DNA of 64,000 bases, taken from assembly GCA_022579005.1 (NCBI GenBank), contig MU401521.1:114302-178301 (forward strand), written 5' to 3'. Position numbers and translations under genes: made by a program. The notes beneath the pieces are model-generated. The model did not search any database. It was not told the origin of the DNA and saw only the letters and a list, made by a program, of their open reading frames with translations. The stretch is from Poronia punctata. Lineage: Eukaryota > Ascomycota > Sordariomycetes > Xylariales > Xylariaceae. Positions within the stretch are counted from its first letter, which is position 1, and every line of letters begins with the position of its first letter. Positions 48,344 through 60,039 of this stretch are shown here, piece by piece.

Positions 48344-48598
48344 TTAGTGACTCTGCATGTGTATTAGTGAGTTTGTAATTATTATCGTATTTCTCCATGG
48401 TCCGTGAATAGATTCTAGTGTCTGGGATTGGGGTAGCCGGGACAGGATTGGGTGGCCGTAAGGGTACTCACGCAGCAAGTGCAGGTGGTGCTAGAGATTC
48501 CGTCAGTATCGTAGCTATATCAGGGTAGGGATGGGAGGGGGGGGGGCTTACCAAGCGGTATCGCTGCAGCCGCAGGTAGAGCATTCGCAGGCACCCAT
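48344..48598 (-). CDS. Predicted 24-residue metallothionein (copper type)
   Basis: Three small exons on the minus strand, 48598-48552, 48490-48472 and 48352-48344, encode a 24-residue peptide with eight cysteines in CxC, CxxC and CC spacing (MGACECSTCGCSD, then TACTTCTCC). Intron 1 has GTAAGC...TCTAG, and intron 2 GTGAGT with a CTAA branch and TGCAG. The size, the Met-Gly start and Cys spacing match ascomycete copper metallothioneins such as the 25-residue Neurospora protein. It would chelate Cu(I) in the cytosol. The end is less sure: if intron 2 is not used, the frame continues past TGCTGC for about 16 residues to TAG at 48422. A TATATA box lies near 48742-48747, some 150 bp upstream. Confidence 0.72.
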
Positions 48599-50381
48599 TT
48601 TGATGGTGGTTGGTGGTTGGTGGTTGATTGGTTTGGGTTGGGAAAGTTTGTTTATGGAAGTTGGTAATGTGACTTTGATTTCCGGTTTGCCTTGAGGAGA
48701 AGGGGAAGAGAGGGTCGAGTGGATAGGGGACCCTGGGGGCTTTATATATTCGGTTTCCTACATGGCTCTTTCCCTTGAACTATTTCACTGCCTATGCCCC
48801 GCGGTGCGACTTCCTCCCATCTTGCCATGTACTGGTCCCATTCCTTCTCTCATTCTCCAATGTTCATTGCTCCTCGCGCTAGGTACCTCTCTCGGCTTGG
48901 CTTCGGTACTACAAACATACCCTAAGGTAGTTCTCTAGCCTTTCATCAACTTGCGACCCTCCTTCGTCAGTGCCTTTCGCTCAAACCGGTCTCCTCCATG
49001 ATGACCGCGCATGCTTCTTCCCCTCCTTTACCCCCTCTCCGCTCGCCCTCCCTTGAGGTGGTGAAGAAGGAGGGGTGCTTCAACGCGACAAAAGCATTGG
49101 CCTATCCCAGTTGTACCGTCATGTGCATCGCATCTCGAGGCCCTGTGGCGTCGGTGATTTGAATAGGGAGGGCACTTTACTTTACTTGGCCGTCCATTGC
49201 CACTTCTCCCCTCTTCGGTCAGACACTTTGGCGTCTCCTCACTGGCCCAAACAAGGCCCTCCTCTTCTAATATGTGCTTTGATGGCCGTGATGGAGGGGG
49301 AGAATCGGGGAGAAATGGAAGAGAACAGAGCTCATGAGGGGGGTAGCTGGTATCAAGCGGAGACTTTTCGCCTTCGATCAGACCTTGCTCCCATCTGCCT
49401 TTGCTAATCACTCTATTGGGAATGGAGGCTCCCGTGCATCCCACGATTTCACCACACCACTTCGGCGTCGTTGCTTAACTGGGTGTTCTCTGCATCTGGA
49501 TCAGATAACGGGTGCCTTTCTTGCTAATGAGCGTTCATCTAGATGTTGTATGGTCGAAGATGGAGAACGAGCCGTCAACGATTGGGCAACCGGATCAGGT
49601 TGGGTGTGTTTATAATGTGGGCAGGCGGGGACCTATGGTGATCTGACCAACGAACATTGCTCACTTGTTTCTATGGACTACCTCGGTAACCAGGCCAAGA
49701 AGAGCGCGTTGGGTACATTGAGTGGTCTCGGCTGCCTATCCATTAGAAACCAAGTGCCGGTTCGCCGGATATGTTCGGCTTTGTGGAGAGGATGTGCTCT
49801 ACTTCGGTCGTGTGTTGCGTGTGACTGGTCACATTTCGGGTATCGGCTCTATCAAACACAGGCATGGTGAACCCGGCTTGTCTGGTGGCTGTTGGCGAGC
49901 CCCCGTTCGAAACGATAGTCGATTCTGTGGAGGAAGAAGGGATGGGTGGAAGACGTGGTTCATCCCCTCTCATCGGTACGTTATGTCCGTTCTGATTTGC
50001 TGGCGCTCTATGTTGTGATACAACGGTCAGCCACATGGAGGGTATCCATGCCCCCTGCAATGCTCACCCATCCAACGTGCCCCAAACGCCGAGGATACGA
50101 CCATACGACCTGACATGGTATACTGCGAACCCAGCGGGTATCGCGGTCTACGTTCAGCAGCCCCTCTCAGATGAAGTTCCTCGCCCTTCGCCTGATCTGG
50201 GAATATAACGGAGTGTTGTTGGTTATGACTGACTGTAAGCTTGGCGACTATCAGTTCTAATACAAGGAACTGGGGGGCGTGCTAGGGTCTCACATGAGTT
50301 ATTAACCATGTCTTTGGCCAGTTCTAGTCCTACTCGCCCTCTAACAGTATTCACTGGTATCTATCACTGCGCCTCGCGCTT
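48599..50381. other. Intergenic, no supported gene
   Basis: 1.8 kb. The left end holds the metallothionein promoter (TTTATATA near 48741). An ATG-led stretch at 49673 (MDYLGNQAKKSAL) looks briefly coding but runs into a shifted frame, and no intron rescues it. The rest is unassigned. Confidence 0.5.
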
Positions 50382-51419
50382 TCATTTGATACAGTACTCG
50401 GCCGCGTCAACCGCGACAACCTTGGCAGGCTCCTTTATGCCGTTTACTCCATTTGTCGCCACATAAAGCGTCTTGCGATCCAACAAAGTCCTACCAAATG
50501 CCGCCGAAGTACAGCCTCCCAATGTGAGCTCGGTCGGAGACCCAGCGACCACCTTACTCGTGCCATCACGGTCTAGGGCGAACAAGGAGCCGTACACGTT
50601 TGTGGCGACCCAGAACTGACCTGCCGCGTCCACGGCAAAGTCGTCGACGAATTGCGCGTCCAGTGTGCCAATAAGCTCGGAATTAGCATTTGCAATGGGA
50701 TATCCTTGCCTGTCTATCCGTCTTCTGAACACTGAGACCAGACCCGAATGAGTCCAGTATATGTATCCGTCGTGATAATGTATACCGTTGATTCCAACTG
50801 GGCGGGAGCTATCCCCTGAAATGGGCGCGACTTCGGGACCTGACAGAACTACGGCGCATGCCCCGGCCCGCAAGTCGCATCGTGTTATCGTCCCACCGAT
50901 GCTGTCTACTACTAGGACTGCTGATGATCCAGGTATAGAGGTGATGCCATTTGGTACCACCACGTCCGGCAGAATCGCTACTTTCTCGGTGTCCCACGTG
51001 CCATCCGCAGTGGGCGACACGACCCACAGAGTGACAGAGCCGGGTACGGCCGTTGAGTCGTTTTTGGCCTTGACGGAGAGCAGGGCAAAAGTCTCGTGAT
51101 GAATCTCGGTGATGCCAAGGAGGCTCGTAGCATTGTCAAAGGTATGTACGAGGGAAAGCCCAGGACTGGTTGAACGAGGCTCCTTTAAGGTGTACAGTGA
51201 TGCGGTTGGGGATAGCATGGTCAGCAGCAAGTCCCCGTTGGGTCGCACAGCGATGTTCTCGATCCAGGTCCCATTTGTGCGAAACTGGAAGACGTTGCGG
51301 GTTGGGAGAGGAAGGGTATGTTGGTCCTTGTGTTTCCACCTTTCCGGCTCAACGATGGCTGCCGCGGCAAATGTCGATAACATCAACAGTGTCGACACAA
51401 AGCGGACGGCGAGAAACAT
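50382..51419 (-). CDS. Secreted SMP-30/gluconolactonase-like beta-propeller protein
   Basis: A single exon of 345 residues from the ATG at 51419. That start gives a clean signal peptide (MFLAVRFVSTLLMLSTFAAAA), while the longer frame upstream would bury it. Six propeller-blade-like repeats follow, with IAVRPNGDLLLTML, LPDVVVPNGITSIPGSSAVLVVDS, GINGIHYHDGYIYWTHS, FVDDFAVDAAGQFWVATN and KTLYVATNG. This is the pattern of SMP-30/strictosidine-synthase-like propellers, which include lactonases. The Asn and Asp positions typical of the metal site are suggested in PNGI and DDFAVD. Many fungal members have no assayed function. The AT-rich block begins 300 bp upstream of its start codon. Confidence 0.82.
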   Translation of the reverse strand: MFLAVRFVSTLLMLSTFAAAAIVEPERWKHKDQHTLPLPTRNVFQFRTNGTWIENIAVRPNGDLLLTMLSPTASLYTLKEPRSTSPGLSLVHTFDNATSLLGITEIHHETFALLSVKAKNDSTAVPGSVTLWVVSPTADGTWDTEKVAILPDVVVPNGITSIPGSSAVLVVDSIGGTITRCDLRAGACAVVLSGPEVAPISGDSSRPVGINGIHYHDGYIYWTHSGLVSVFRRRIDRQGYPIANANSELIGTLDAQFVDDFAVDAAGQFWVATNVYGSLFALDRDGTSKVVAGSPTELTLGGCTSAAFGRTLLDRKTLYVATNGVNGIKEPAKVVAVDAAEYCIK

Positions 51420-51719
51420 GATGGCGGGCTTTGTGAGGCCTGAAATCAAACTCTGCAATTAATTCGTCTACAAAGAGCTCCCACGAAACTGATCCGCGTC
51501 ATTCATCATTATATCGTCTTTCCAGGTATTTATATCTTCAGATTGGGATAGTTTCATCATATCTCCTTCATTTTCGACTGAGGATGCAAAGGATCCGACC
51601 TGATGAAGTAACCAGGTATGTAACGGCGAAAGAGTCATGCCGTAGCATGGGTAAGCAACCGTTCTATAAATAGCAATACAGTCGTTTTCAAACAAAATGT
51701 CGGTGGAGCTACACCGCGC
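51420..51719. promoter_or_regulatory. Upstream region of the propeller gene, bordering AT-rich block
   Basis: 300 bp of ordinary composition between the start codon and the abrupt composition change. It includes CTATAAATAG near 51663 on the plus strand. No other motif is seen. Confidence 0.4.
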
Positions 51720-52919
51720 TAAATTATAGTGTACCGTTTTTTCTAACTACCTTACTTTTCTAATTTTTCCCTTTTTATATTACTTTTTTTAACTAAATTT
51801 AGCGCTTTTTAAAGCTATCTTTATAGCTTTAAATTAGTATAACTATTAATTTATAAAAATTATACTTTTTTAAATTTAAAAATACGTTTTTTATATTTTT
51901 TAAAGCAAAAATAAGCTAATAAACGCGTTTATTATAATTAAATTTAACTTATATAAACTACTTATTACTTTATTACTTTTTTATTTTTAGCTATATTTAA
52001 AGCTATTTTTAGTTATTATTTTATTTAAAATAACTATTAGCTACTAATTAACTTTTTTTAAACATTTAAATTTATTAGCTATAATTATTAAAAGTAATTA
52101 AACTATTAAATAAATAGCTATATAGCTTAACTATAGCTAATATATTATTAAATAAGCAAATATTTTATATAACTTAAAAAGTAAAAATAGCTAGTTTGCT
52201 AAAAAAAAAAGCTATTATAATATATTAAAGCTATTTTTATAAGCTTTTAACTACTTTATTAAAAAACTAAAAGTTAAGCTTAACTTTTACTTTAATAAAA
52301 TATAATAGTTTTTAGCTATAAAATATAAAGTTTATATTAGCTTTTTAACTATTTTTAATTACTTATAAAAGTATTGCTAGTTATATAAAAAGCTAAAAAT
52401 TAAGCTTGCTTAATAAAATCTTATAAAATAGCTATTTTATAAGTATTAAATAGCTTTTTTTATAGCTAATATATTTATTTTTATTAATAAATTAAAAGTT
52501 AATAAAAAAAATATAAATAAGCAAAATAAGTAAGCTTTAAAAAGTTATATTTTTTTTATAACTAAAATTTTTTAAAAAAGTATATAATATAATATATTTT
52601 TAGCTATTATATATAATAGCATACTTTATAATGCTACTTTTATTTATTTAAAAAAGTTAAAAACTTTAAGCTTTAAGTAGTAGTTAAAGTATAAAGTTAT
52701 GCTATTAATAAATTTTTTTTTTAGCTTTAAGTTAGTGCTAATTATAAATAACGCTTTTTTTTACTATTTTAAATTTATTTATAAGCTTAAAAATAAATTT
52801 AGCATTAAACTATAGTTTTTATTACTTTATTTACTTAATTTTAACTTTATTAAGCTTTTTTAAAAAATATTAAAAGCTTATATATAATAGCAAGCTAAGT
52901 AATATAACGTATTATAGAG

Positions 52920-52939
52920 GGACCTAAAGAATAAGGTCC
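52920..52939. other. GC-richer island with hairpin inside the AT-rich block
   Basis: GGACCT and AGGTCC form a six-pair stem around an 8-nt loop, within a stretch (about 52915-52950) that keeps TC, CC and GG dinucleotides otherwise nearly absent from the block. It may mark the edge of an element, such as an LTR end, or unmutated inserted DNA. Confidence 0.35.
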
Positions 52940-55900
52940 TGTAGCCCGTAGATTAAATAGCTAGATTAAATAAAAACTAGCGCACTAAGGTTAATTAGTT
53001 AAGTTATAATCAATTAACTTAACCTTGCTAGATTTCTTTTTTTTACATTATTAATTTACAAAATTTACTATATTACTTTATAGTTTTTTTTATTAAATAG
53101 TGCAGTAAATTAATTAGATTAATACAACTAATATTTAATTATATTTATTTTTTTTTTGTAGCAGCAGCTAGGTATAAATTAAAAAATTATTGTTTTTTAA
53201 AGCTTTAAAACTTAACTTGCACCTTTTTAAAGCCTAAAGCCCAACTAAAGTAATAAAGCAAAAAAGTTGTTTTTTAAAACTTCTTATATTATTACTAGGT
53301 TAGAACCCAGTTAAAGTTATTTTTTTAAATCTTTTTAATTAGCAACTTAATTGCATTTTTACAAGCTTTCTTATATTAAGCAAAAACCTTGCAAATAAGT
53401 TAAGTTTATACAATTTCTTTTAAATAGCTAACTTATCTTAATACTACCGTATTTAAGTTATAAACAAAGGCACTATTTTTATGCTATATTTGTTTATAAC
53501 GCTAACGTTTATAATTACTTTTTATTAAGGCCTAATTTTATTAAACGCCTAACTATACTTTGTACATTATAAGCAACTTGTTTTTTTAAACCTATTATTA
53601 TTATAATAGTATTATATAAAATACTTATTTTTTTAAATTTATATTAAACGCTTTACTCTTTATATCTTGTTTGCTTTTTATATTTATTTTCTATTTATTT
53701 TTTTAAGTTAATTAAAAAAGGTTAATTTAATTAAATATATATAATAAGTAAAAAAAATAAAAGTACTAATAGTACTTTTGCTATGCTAGGGCACTTTAGT
53801 AATAATAAGAAATTAGGCTTTAAGTTTTAAACTTAATATAAAGTCGATACTTTAACGCTACTAAACCTACTATGTAAACTTTTATACAATTCTTTATAAA
53901 ATCCTTTACCTTACAACTTTTTACTTTATAACTTTAATCAATTTAGATTATATATAATAAGCGTTAAAGAGGTTAAAAAATAGGAAAATAATAAAGCTAA
54001 TTAAAAGCAACTAAAACAAAATAAATAAAAACGGAAAAAGTTTAACAAACACGTTACTAACTATATTAACTACTTAGCAAATTAAATAAAACTTATATAT
54101 AACTAACTATAAGCTTTAAATAAAAATATAAAGGCAATAATAAGTAGGTTAAACTAGTTTATTTAAGCTACTTAAAGCAAGCTAGCAATACTAGATCCTC
54201 TAGCAACAATACTTGCACTTATACTAGTACAAGCGTAAGCGTATTAACTAAAGCAGCAACTAAAAATAGCTTAACTAAACCTTATTTAGCATATAAACAT
54301 ATACTAACTTATATTAGTAATAAAGGCCTTTTAGCAAAGATTTTAAAACCTTAAAAGTTTTTTTTTAAGTTATGCTACCTTAGCTAATTTTAATAACTTT
54401 TATAAAAACTTTAACTTGTTATTATAAGCTAACTTATTATTATAAGTTAACTTTTAATTAATAAAGTATACACTATTACAAAATAACCGTTTTTAAGTCT
54501 AATTTGCAAACTTTTTAGTTAAACTTTTAACTAAACTTATTAAATAAACAAATAGCTTTAAAAGTTATTTTAACTATAATAAAAAAACTTAATTTTTTAT
54601 AATATATATATAGTTAAATTAGCAGCAAAAAGCCTTAGCTAGCAATCTTGCTAAAAACCTTAATAACAATAAAAATAGTCCTTTAAAAAAAGCACTTTAA
54701 AAAGCACTTCAAAAATAACTTAAAAGCTTTTTTAAAAATCTATTTAGCCTTATAAAACTACCTAGCCCTTTAAAACTACCTAGTTTTTTAAAAAGCAATA
54801 AATATTAATATAAAAAAAGCTTAGCTTTATTTTTTAATGCAAACTTAAATAGCTAACATATTTAAATTAAAAAAAAAAATATAAAAACTTTTATACTTAA
54901 CTTTAAAAACTTAAAAGACTTTAGCCAAGTTAATAAAAGATTTAAAACTATTTATATAAATATATAAGCTTTTATTAACAAAGTTAACATAGTATTAAAA
55001 AGTACTAATAATAGTACTAGTAAAAGCTAACTAGTATAACTATAGCTAACCTTATTAAAAAAAGCTATAGCTAAATAGTAAAATTTAATCTTTATAGTAA
55101 AAAAAAAAGTTTACTTTATAATAAAAGCATTAAAAGCATAATAAACTACTTTAGCTAACGCTTTACTATAGCTTTTAGTATTGCTACTAAAAAAAGTAAC
55201 TTACTTTAATTTAAACTAAAAAACATTGCTTATAATAAAAACGCATTAAAAAAGTACTTTTAAAAAAAACTTTAATATGCTAAAGCAAGTTATTTATTAG
55301 TAAGTAACAACTCTAACTAAATAAAAGTAGTTATTATAGCATAGTTAGCTATAAACCTTTTTTTAAAGCAAAACATGCTTATACTAAATTAAAAAAAAAG
55401 CTTTAGTAAATATTTAAAGCTTTTATTGCGCAAAAAAGCTATACTTTTATTAGCAGCTAAGTTAATATATTTGCAAATTTAAAAAAAAATATAAAAAAAG
55501 TAGCTAAACAACTTTTTTAAAGACTAATTAAATAACAATAAAAGCAACAAAAAAAAAAAAAGCTACTAGCAAAAAGACAAACACAATAAAAGTTGCAATT
55601 GTAGTAGCTACAACTGTAGCTACTATAAAAACAACTATAAAAAAAACAAATACTAATTTAAAAATTAAAAAAAAAATAAAAATAAGTTTTAAAATAAGAA
55701 TAAACTTTAAAATAAGGACAAATTTAAAAATAAAAATAAAAAAAAAAACTATTTAAATCTAGCAAAAAAAAATAACTTTAAAAACTTTAAATTAAAAAGA
55801 AAAAACTTATTAAACTTATTTAATAGCAGTAATTTTAGTTTAAAATTAAATTAAGTATTTATAATTATAAATTATAACCTTAAGTATAAGCATTATAGCA

Positions 55901-58900
55901 ACTTTTTTAGCAATTAAAAAAAAAAACAAAAATACTACAAAAAATGTTTAAAGCAACTAATTAAATTATAAAATATACTTAAATTAAAGTTACTAAAAAG
56001 TACTTATATAAAATATAATAAATTTTTTAAATTATAAAATCAGCTATTTAAGTACTTAAATAAATGCTAAAAAAAGTTATTAATATTTAATAAAAAAGCT
56101 TACCTAGTTAAACTTATAAACTTAAAGCACTTAAAACCTAATATTGCAACGTAATTAGCATGTATGCTTATTGCGCCTTACGTTATAAGGTAGCTATAGG
56201 ATAAAAAGGGACTAGCTTGTTTTCTATTTTTATATATATAGCTATTATTTTGTATTACTTTTTAAACCTAAATATCTAGCTATCTATCGCATACCTAATA
56301 CACTAAGTTATACTTTTTAAAATACTTTTATAAAGCCGTAATTAATGCAAAGCCCTTAAAACCTAGTTAATGCGTTTACTTTAGCTAGACCTCTTTTAGT
56401 ATAAAGTTAAAGTAATCTTTAAAAATTTTTAATTTTATCGCAATAGTAATTTTGCCCGGATATAAAACTTATAAAAGCCCTTTTTTATAAAGTAAACTAT
56501 ATATAAAAAGCAAAAAGCTAGAAATTAACAATATGCCTATATATGCAAACGCGCTTAAGCTAAAAATATAGTAAGTCTTTATAACTACTAACAATTTAAC
56601 TAAAAAAACAAAAACAAAATACTAGCCTACTTTAAACCCTAAAAACTATAAAAATTAGCTAAAAGCCTTAGTATAAAAACGACGTATTATAAAGAAGCCT
56701 TAAAAACAGCTAAGTTATTGCAGTTTAAAACTAAGCAGTAAAAGCTATACAAATTAAGCTATAAAGCTAAAACTATAAAATATAACCTAGCTAGCTTGCT
56801 ACTTTTAGTTTAATAAAGCTACAAGACTATAACTTAAAAAATACTTTTAGCAACAATTTAAAAAAACTAAAAATATAAAGAAACTAAAAAGAAACTAGAA
56901 AATAAATAGCTAGAAAACTAAAAAAACTAAAAAATAAGCAGCTAGAAAATTAAAAAAACTAAAAAACTAAAAAAATTTAAATACTATAATAAATAAAAAA
57001 AGGTAGCGTATTTTATAAGGTATAAAAAAGGTTTGCTATACTTAAAGCTGCGTATACGCAAGCTAGCAGCCGGAAACTAAAACAATCTAAAAATTAGACT
57101 TTTAATAAAAACCTTAAAAATTAACAGCTTGCCTAAACAAGGACCTTTAAAATCTTAATTAAATATAAATACTAGCTAATACTTTTTTGTTATATTTTTT
57201 CTTTTTTTAGTTAACACTAGCTTTTTAATATATTTGCACTTTATTATTTTAGCTTACGTTATTTTATATAGTTTTTTTTATTTAATACGTTACTTTTTAT
57301 AAAACTTTGCAGTTTTATAAACAAAAACTATAATCTAAGCTGCTACTTTGTATTACTTAAACCTTTTGCTTTAAAACAATATTAAAGCAGTTTACTAAAC
57401 TTTGCTTTTATTTAAAAAGCAATGTTTTTAACTATTTGCTTATATTTAGCTAGCCTTGTTTTATTTTCTATTGTTAACTTAAAGCTTAAAGCCTTTAAGT
57501 TAACTAGAACTTTTGCTTTGCTATTATTTTTTAGCTAAGAACTTATTTTAACTTTTACTTTTAGTGCTTTAATTATAAGCTATAAAAACTTAACCTTAGT
57601 TTTTACTAACTATTTTGCTACCTCTTTATATAACTTTTGCGTTTTTTAGCAATATATAACTTACTTTAACTTTTTAAAGCGTTTTAACTTTCTTTTTAAT
57701 AGCACTAAAGCAATAAACTAGCTTAAAAAGGTTTTTTACTACTTTAATAATTATTATATAATTTTAAAAGCCTATATTTAACTATTACTTTAATACGCTT
57801 TAACTTATAAGGTTTGTAAGCAGTTAATCTTTTTTTTAAAAGATTGCGCAGACTAAAACATTGCTTATAGCGCTATTAAACATTATTTTTATTTAAATAA
57901 TTTTAAGTAAAAATCTTTTACTATTGCTATACTTTATAATTATAAAAAAATATTTTAGTTAAATAATATTAAGGGCTTATATAAATACTTTTAGCAATAT
58001 TGCCTTTTTTACTAAAATATTAAAGCTTGCAATAAGCTATATTTTAACAACGCTGTAGTTTAAAGCCTTTTATAAGAAATACTTAACTTTATAATTTAAG
58101 CTATTTTTTTTTTTTATTAACTAAAGTTTAGTAACTTTAAATAACTTACTTATAAAGACTTTTATAATAAGCTTAACTTTTAGGTAATAAACAAGTTTTG
58201 CTTTTAAAAATATTAAAAATAAAGTAAAAAAGATCTTAGCTTGTTAAAAAAAAAGTCTAAGCTTTTTAAAAAACTTAATAGGCCTTTTTACTTATACTTT
58301 GCTAAGGCTATTATAACTTAGCTTAAAGATTAATAAAACGCTTAATAAGCAAAGGGTATAGCTATAGTTAATAGCTAGCTAGTAACTGTTGCAAAATAAG
58401 AGCTTATTATTGTTATAGACAACCTTACTTTGCGTTTTTAAAAAATCGAGATTATAATAGGTTAGCTAAAGGTTATTGCAGAAAAACAACAAAAGATAAC
58501 AAATTAACTAGCTTTTTAGCTTTTTATTAATTATAATTAGTAAGGCACGCAAGCTACGGTATACTTAATAAACTAGCAAAGTAGTTATAATAAACAAAAA
58601 TAAAAAGGTTACTAAGGCTGTTTAAATTAAAGAGCACTTAGTTATAAGTATTAGGTATGTTTAAAAAACTTTTACTTATAATAGGACTATTTAAAAGCAT
58701 ACGACTTTAATAAAAATAAAATTATATACTTTAATAGTTAGTAGCACTTTAAAAAAAGGCGCTTGCTTAAATATATTTAATATATTACTTTGCTTAGTAA
58801 CGTTGTTATGTCCGGCTAAGAGCATAAAGGTATTAAAATTAAGGCATTATGCTATATTTAGGAAAATAACCTAGCTAATAATTATAACTTTTATTTTTTA

Positions 58901-60039
58901 GCATACTATAAACTTAAAAAGCAAAATCTAATTTTATAAGATATAGCTTTTAAAGTAGTATAACAGTTATAAATAAGGTATGTTTAACTAGTATAAGTAG
59001 CTAATGCTTAAAATTAATAAGACGCTTTAGCTATAAAAAGCGTTACTAATACTAAACCTTTTATTTATACTAGCAATATAAGCATAGTTAAAGCTTTGCG
59101 CTAAAATAATAACTTGTTTATATATAAAAGCAAGGGCTATGTTTATATAAACTAGACCTAGGATTTTATTTATATTATTACTATTAACTTTAACAGCATA
59201 GAGGTTATAAAAGAGGTTAGAAAAGGTAATAATAAGATAGCTGCTAAAATATTTACTGTTAACTAATATAAGCTACTTTTTATATAAGTTTACTTTTATT
59301 AAAAGCTTATAAAAGTTTTTGCTTAAAAAGACAAAAATATCTTGCTGCAATTAAATATTTAACTAGTTGTTTTAAAAGTTAAAATGTTTAATTTACTTTT
59401 TGCTACTATAAAAAATATACTTAAAAGTAAAGGAGCTAATATAAAATAGGCGCTTAATATTTATATAAAGGCCTAATAGTTATAAGATACTAAAGTTAAT
59501 AAGCTACTTTTAAAAAAAGTTAACGTTATGCTTAAAAATATAATTTTTAAAGTATTAGGCTACGCTAACGTATTAATTTATTAAGTTAGCTATATTGTTT
59601 AAAACGCTATAGTTAAAAGTAAAAAAACTATTTATATAGCGCTTAAAGATATTAAATATTAATTTAGCTAAAAAAGTAAAAGTTAAGTTTTAATTAACGC
59701 TATAAACCTTAGTAGGCTGCCTAGCTTATAGCTTAATATAATTATGCTTTTAAAATTAACTAATTGCTTTATAGCTTTAGTTTAGTAGACTAGATTTTAG
59801 CTTATTAAAAATGCGTTATAATAAGCAACTAATATAAGCAGCTATTTTTGCATTAATATTATAATAGTTACTTTTAATATTTTGTAAAATAATATTTAAC
59901 TAAGTGCTTAAAGCTTTAATTTAAAGCTAACTTTGTTTTAAGTATTTTTTATAGCTTTAAAGTAGCGCGTAGTTATTAACTACGTTTAGACTTGCTTTAA
60001 GATTACTGTTATTATAAGCATAAAAAAGCAAGGCAAGCT

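Noticed and set aside
49028..49444. 138-codon minus-strand ORF
   Set aside because: Low-complexity, Pro/Arg/His-rich translation with no family resemblance. Probably chance.
49673..50018. ATG-led stretch MDYLGNQAKKSAL as a small gene
   Set aside because: Similarity to coding sequence fades after about 20 codons. A second frame then looks open, but no plausible intron or single indel joins them convincingly.
53000..57000. A retroviral-type zinc knuckle or LTR in the left part of the AT-rich block
   Set aside because: Candidate Cys/His spacing near 55870 did not hold up in any frame, and no terminal repeat pair is visible inside the window.
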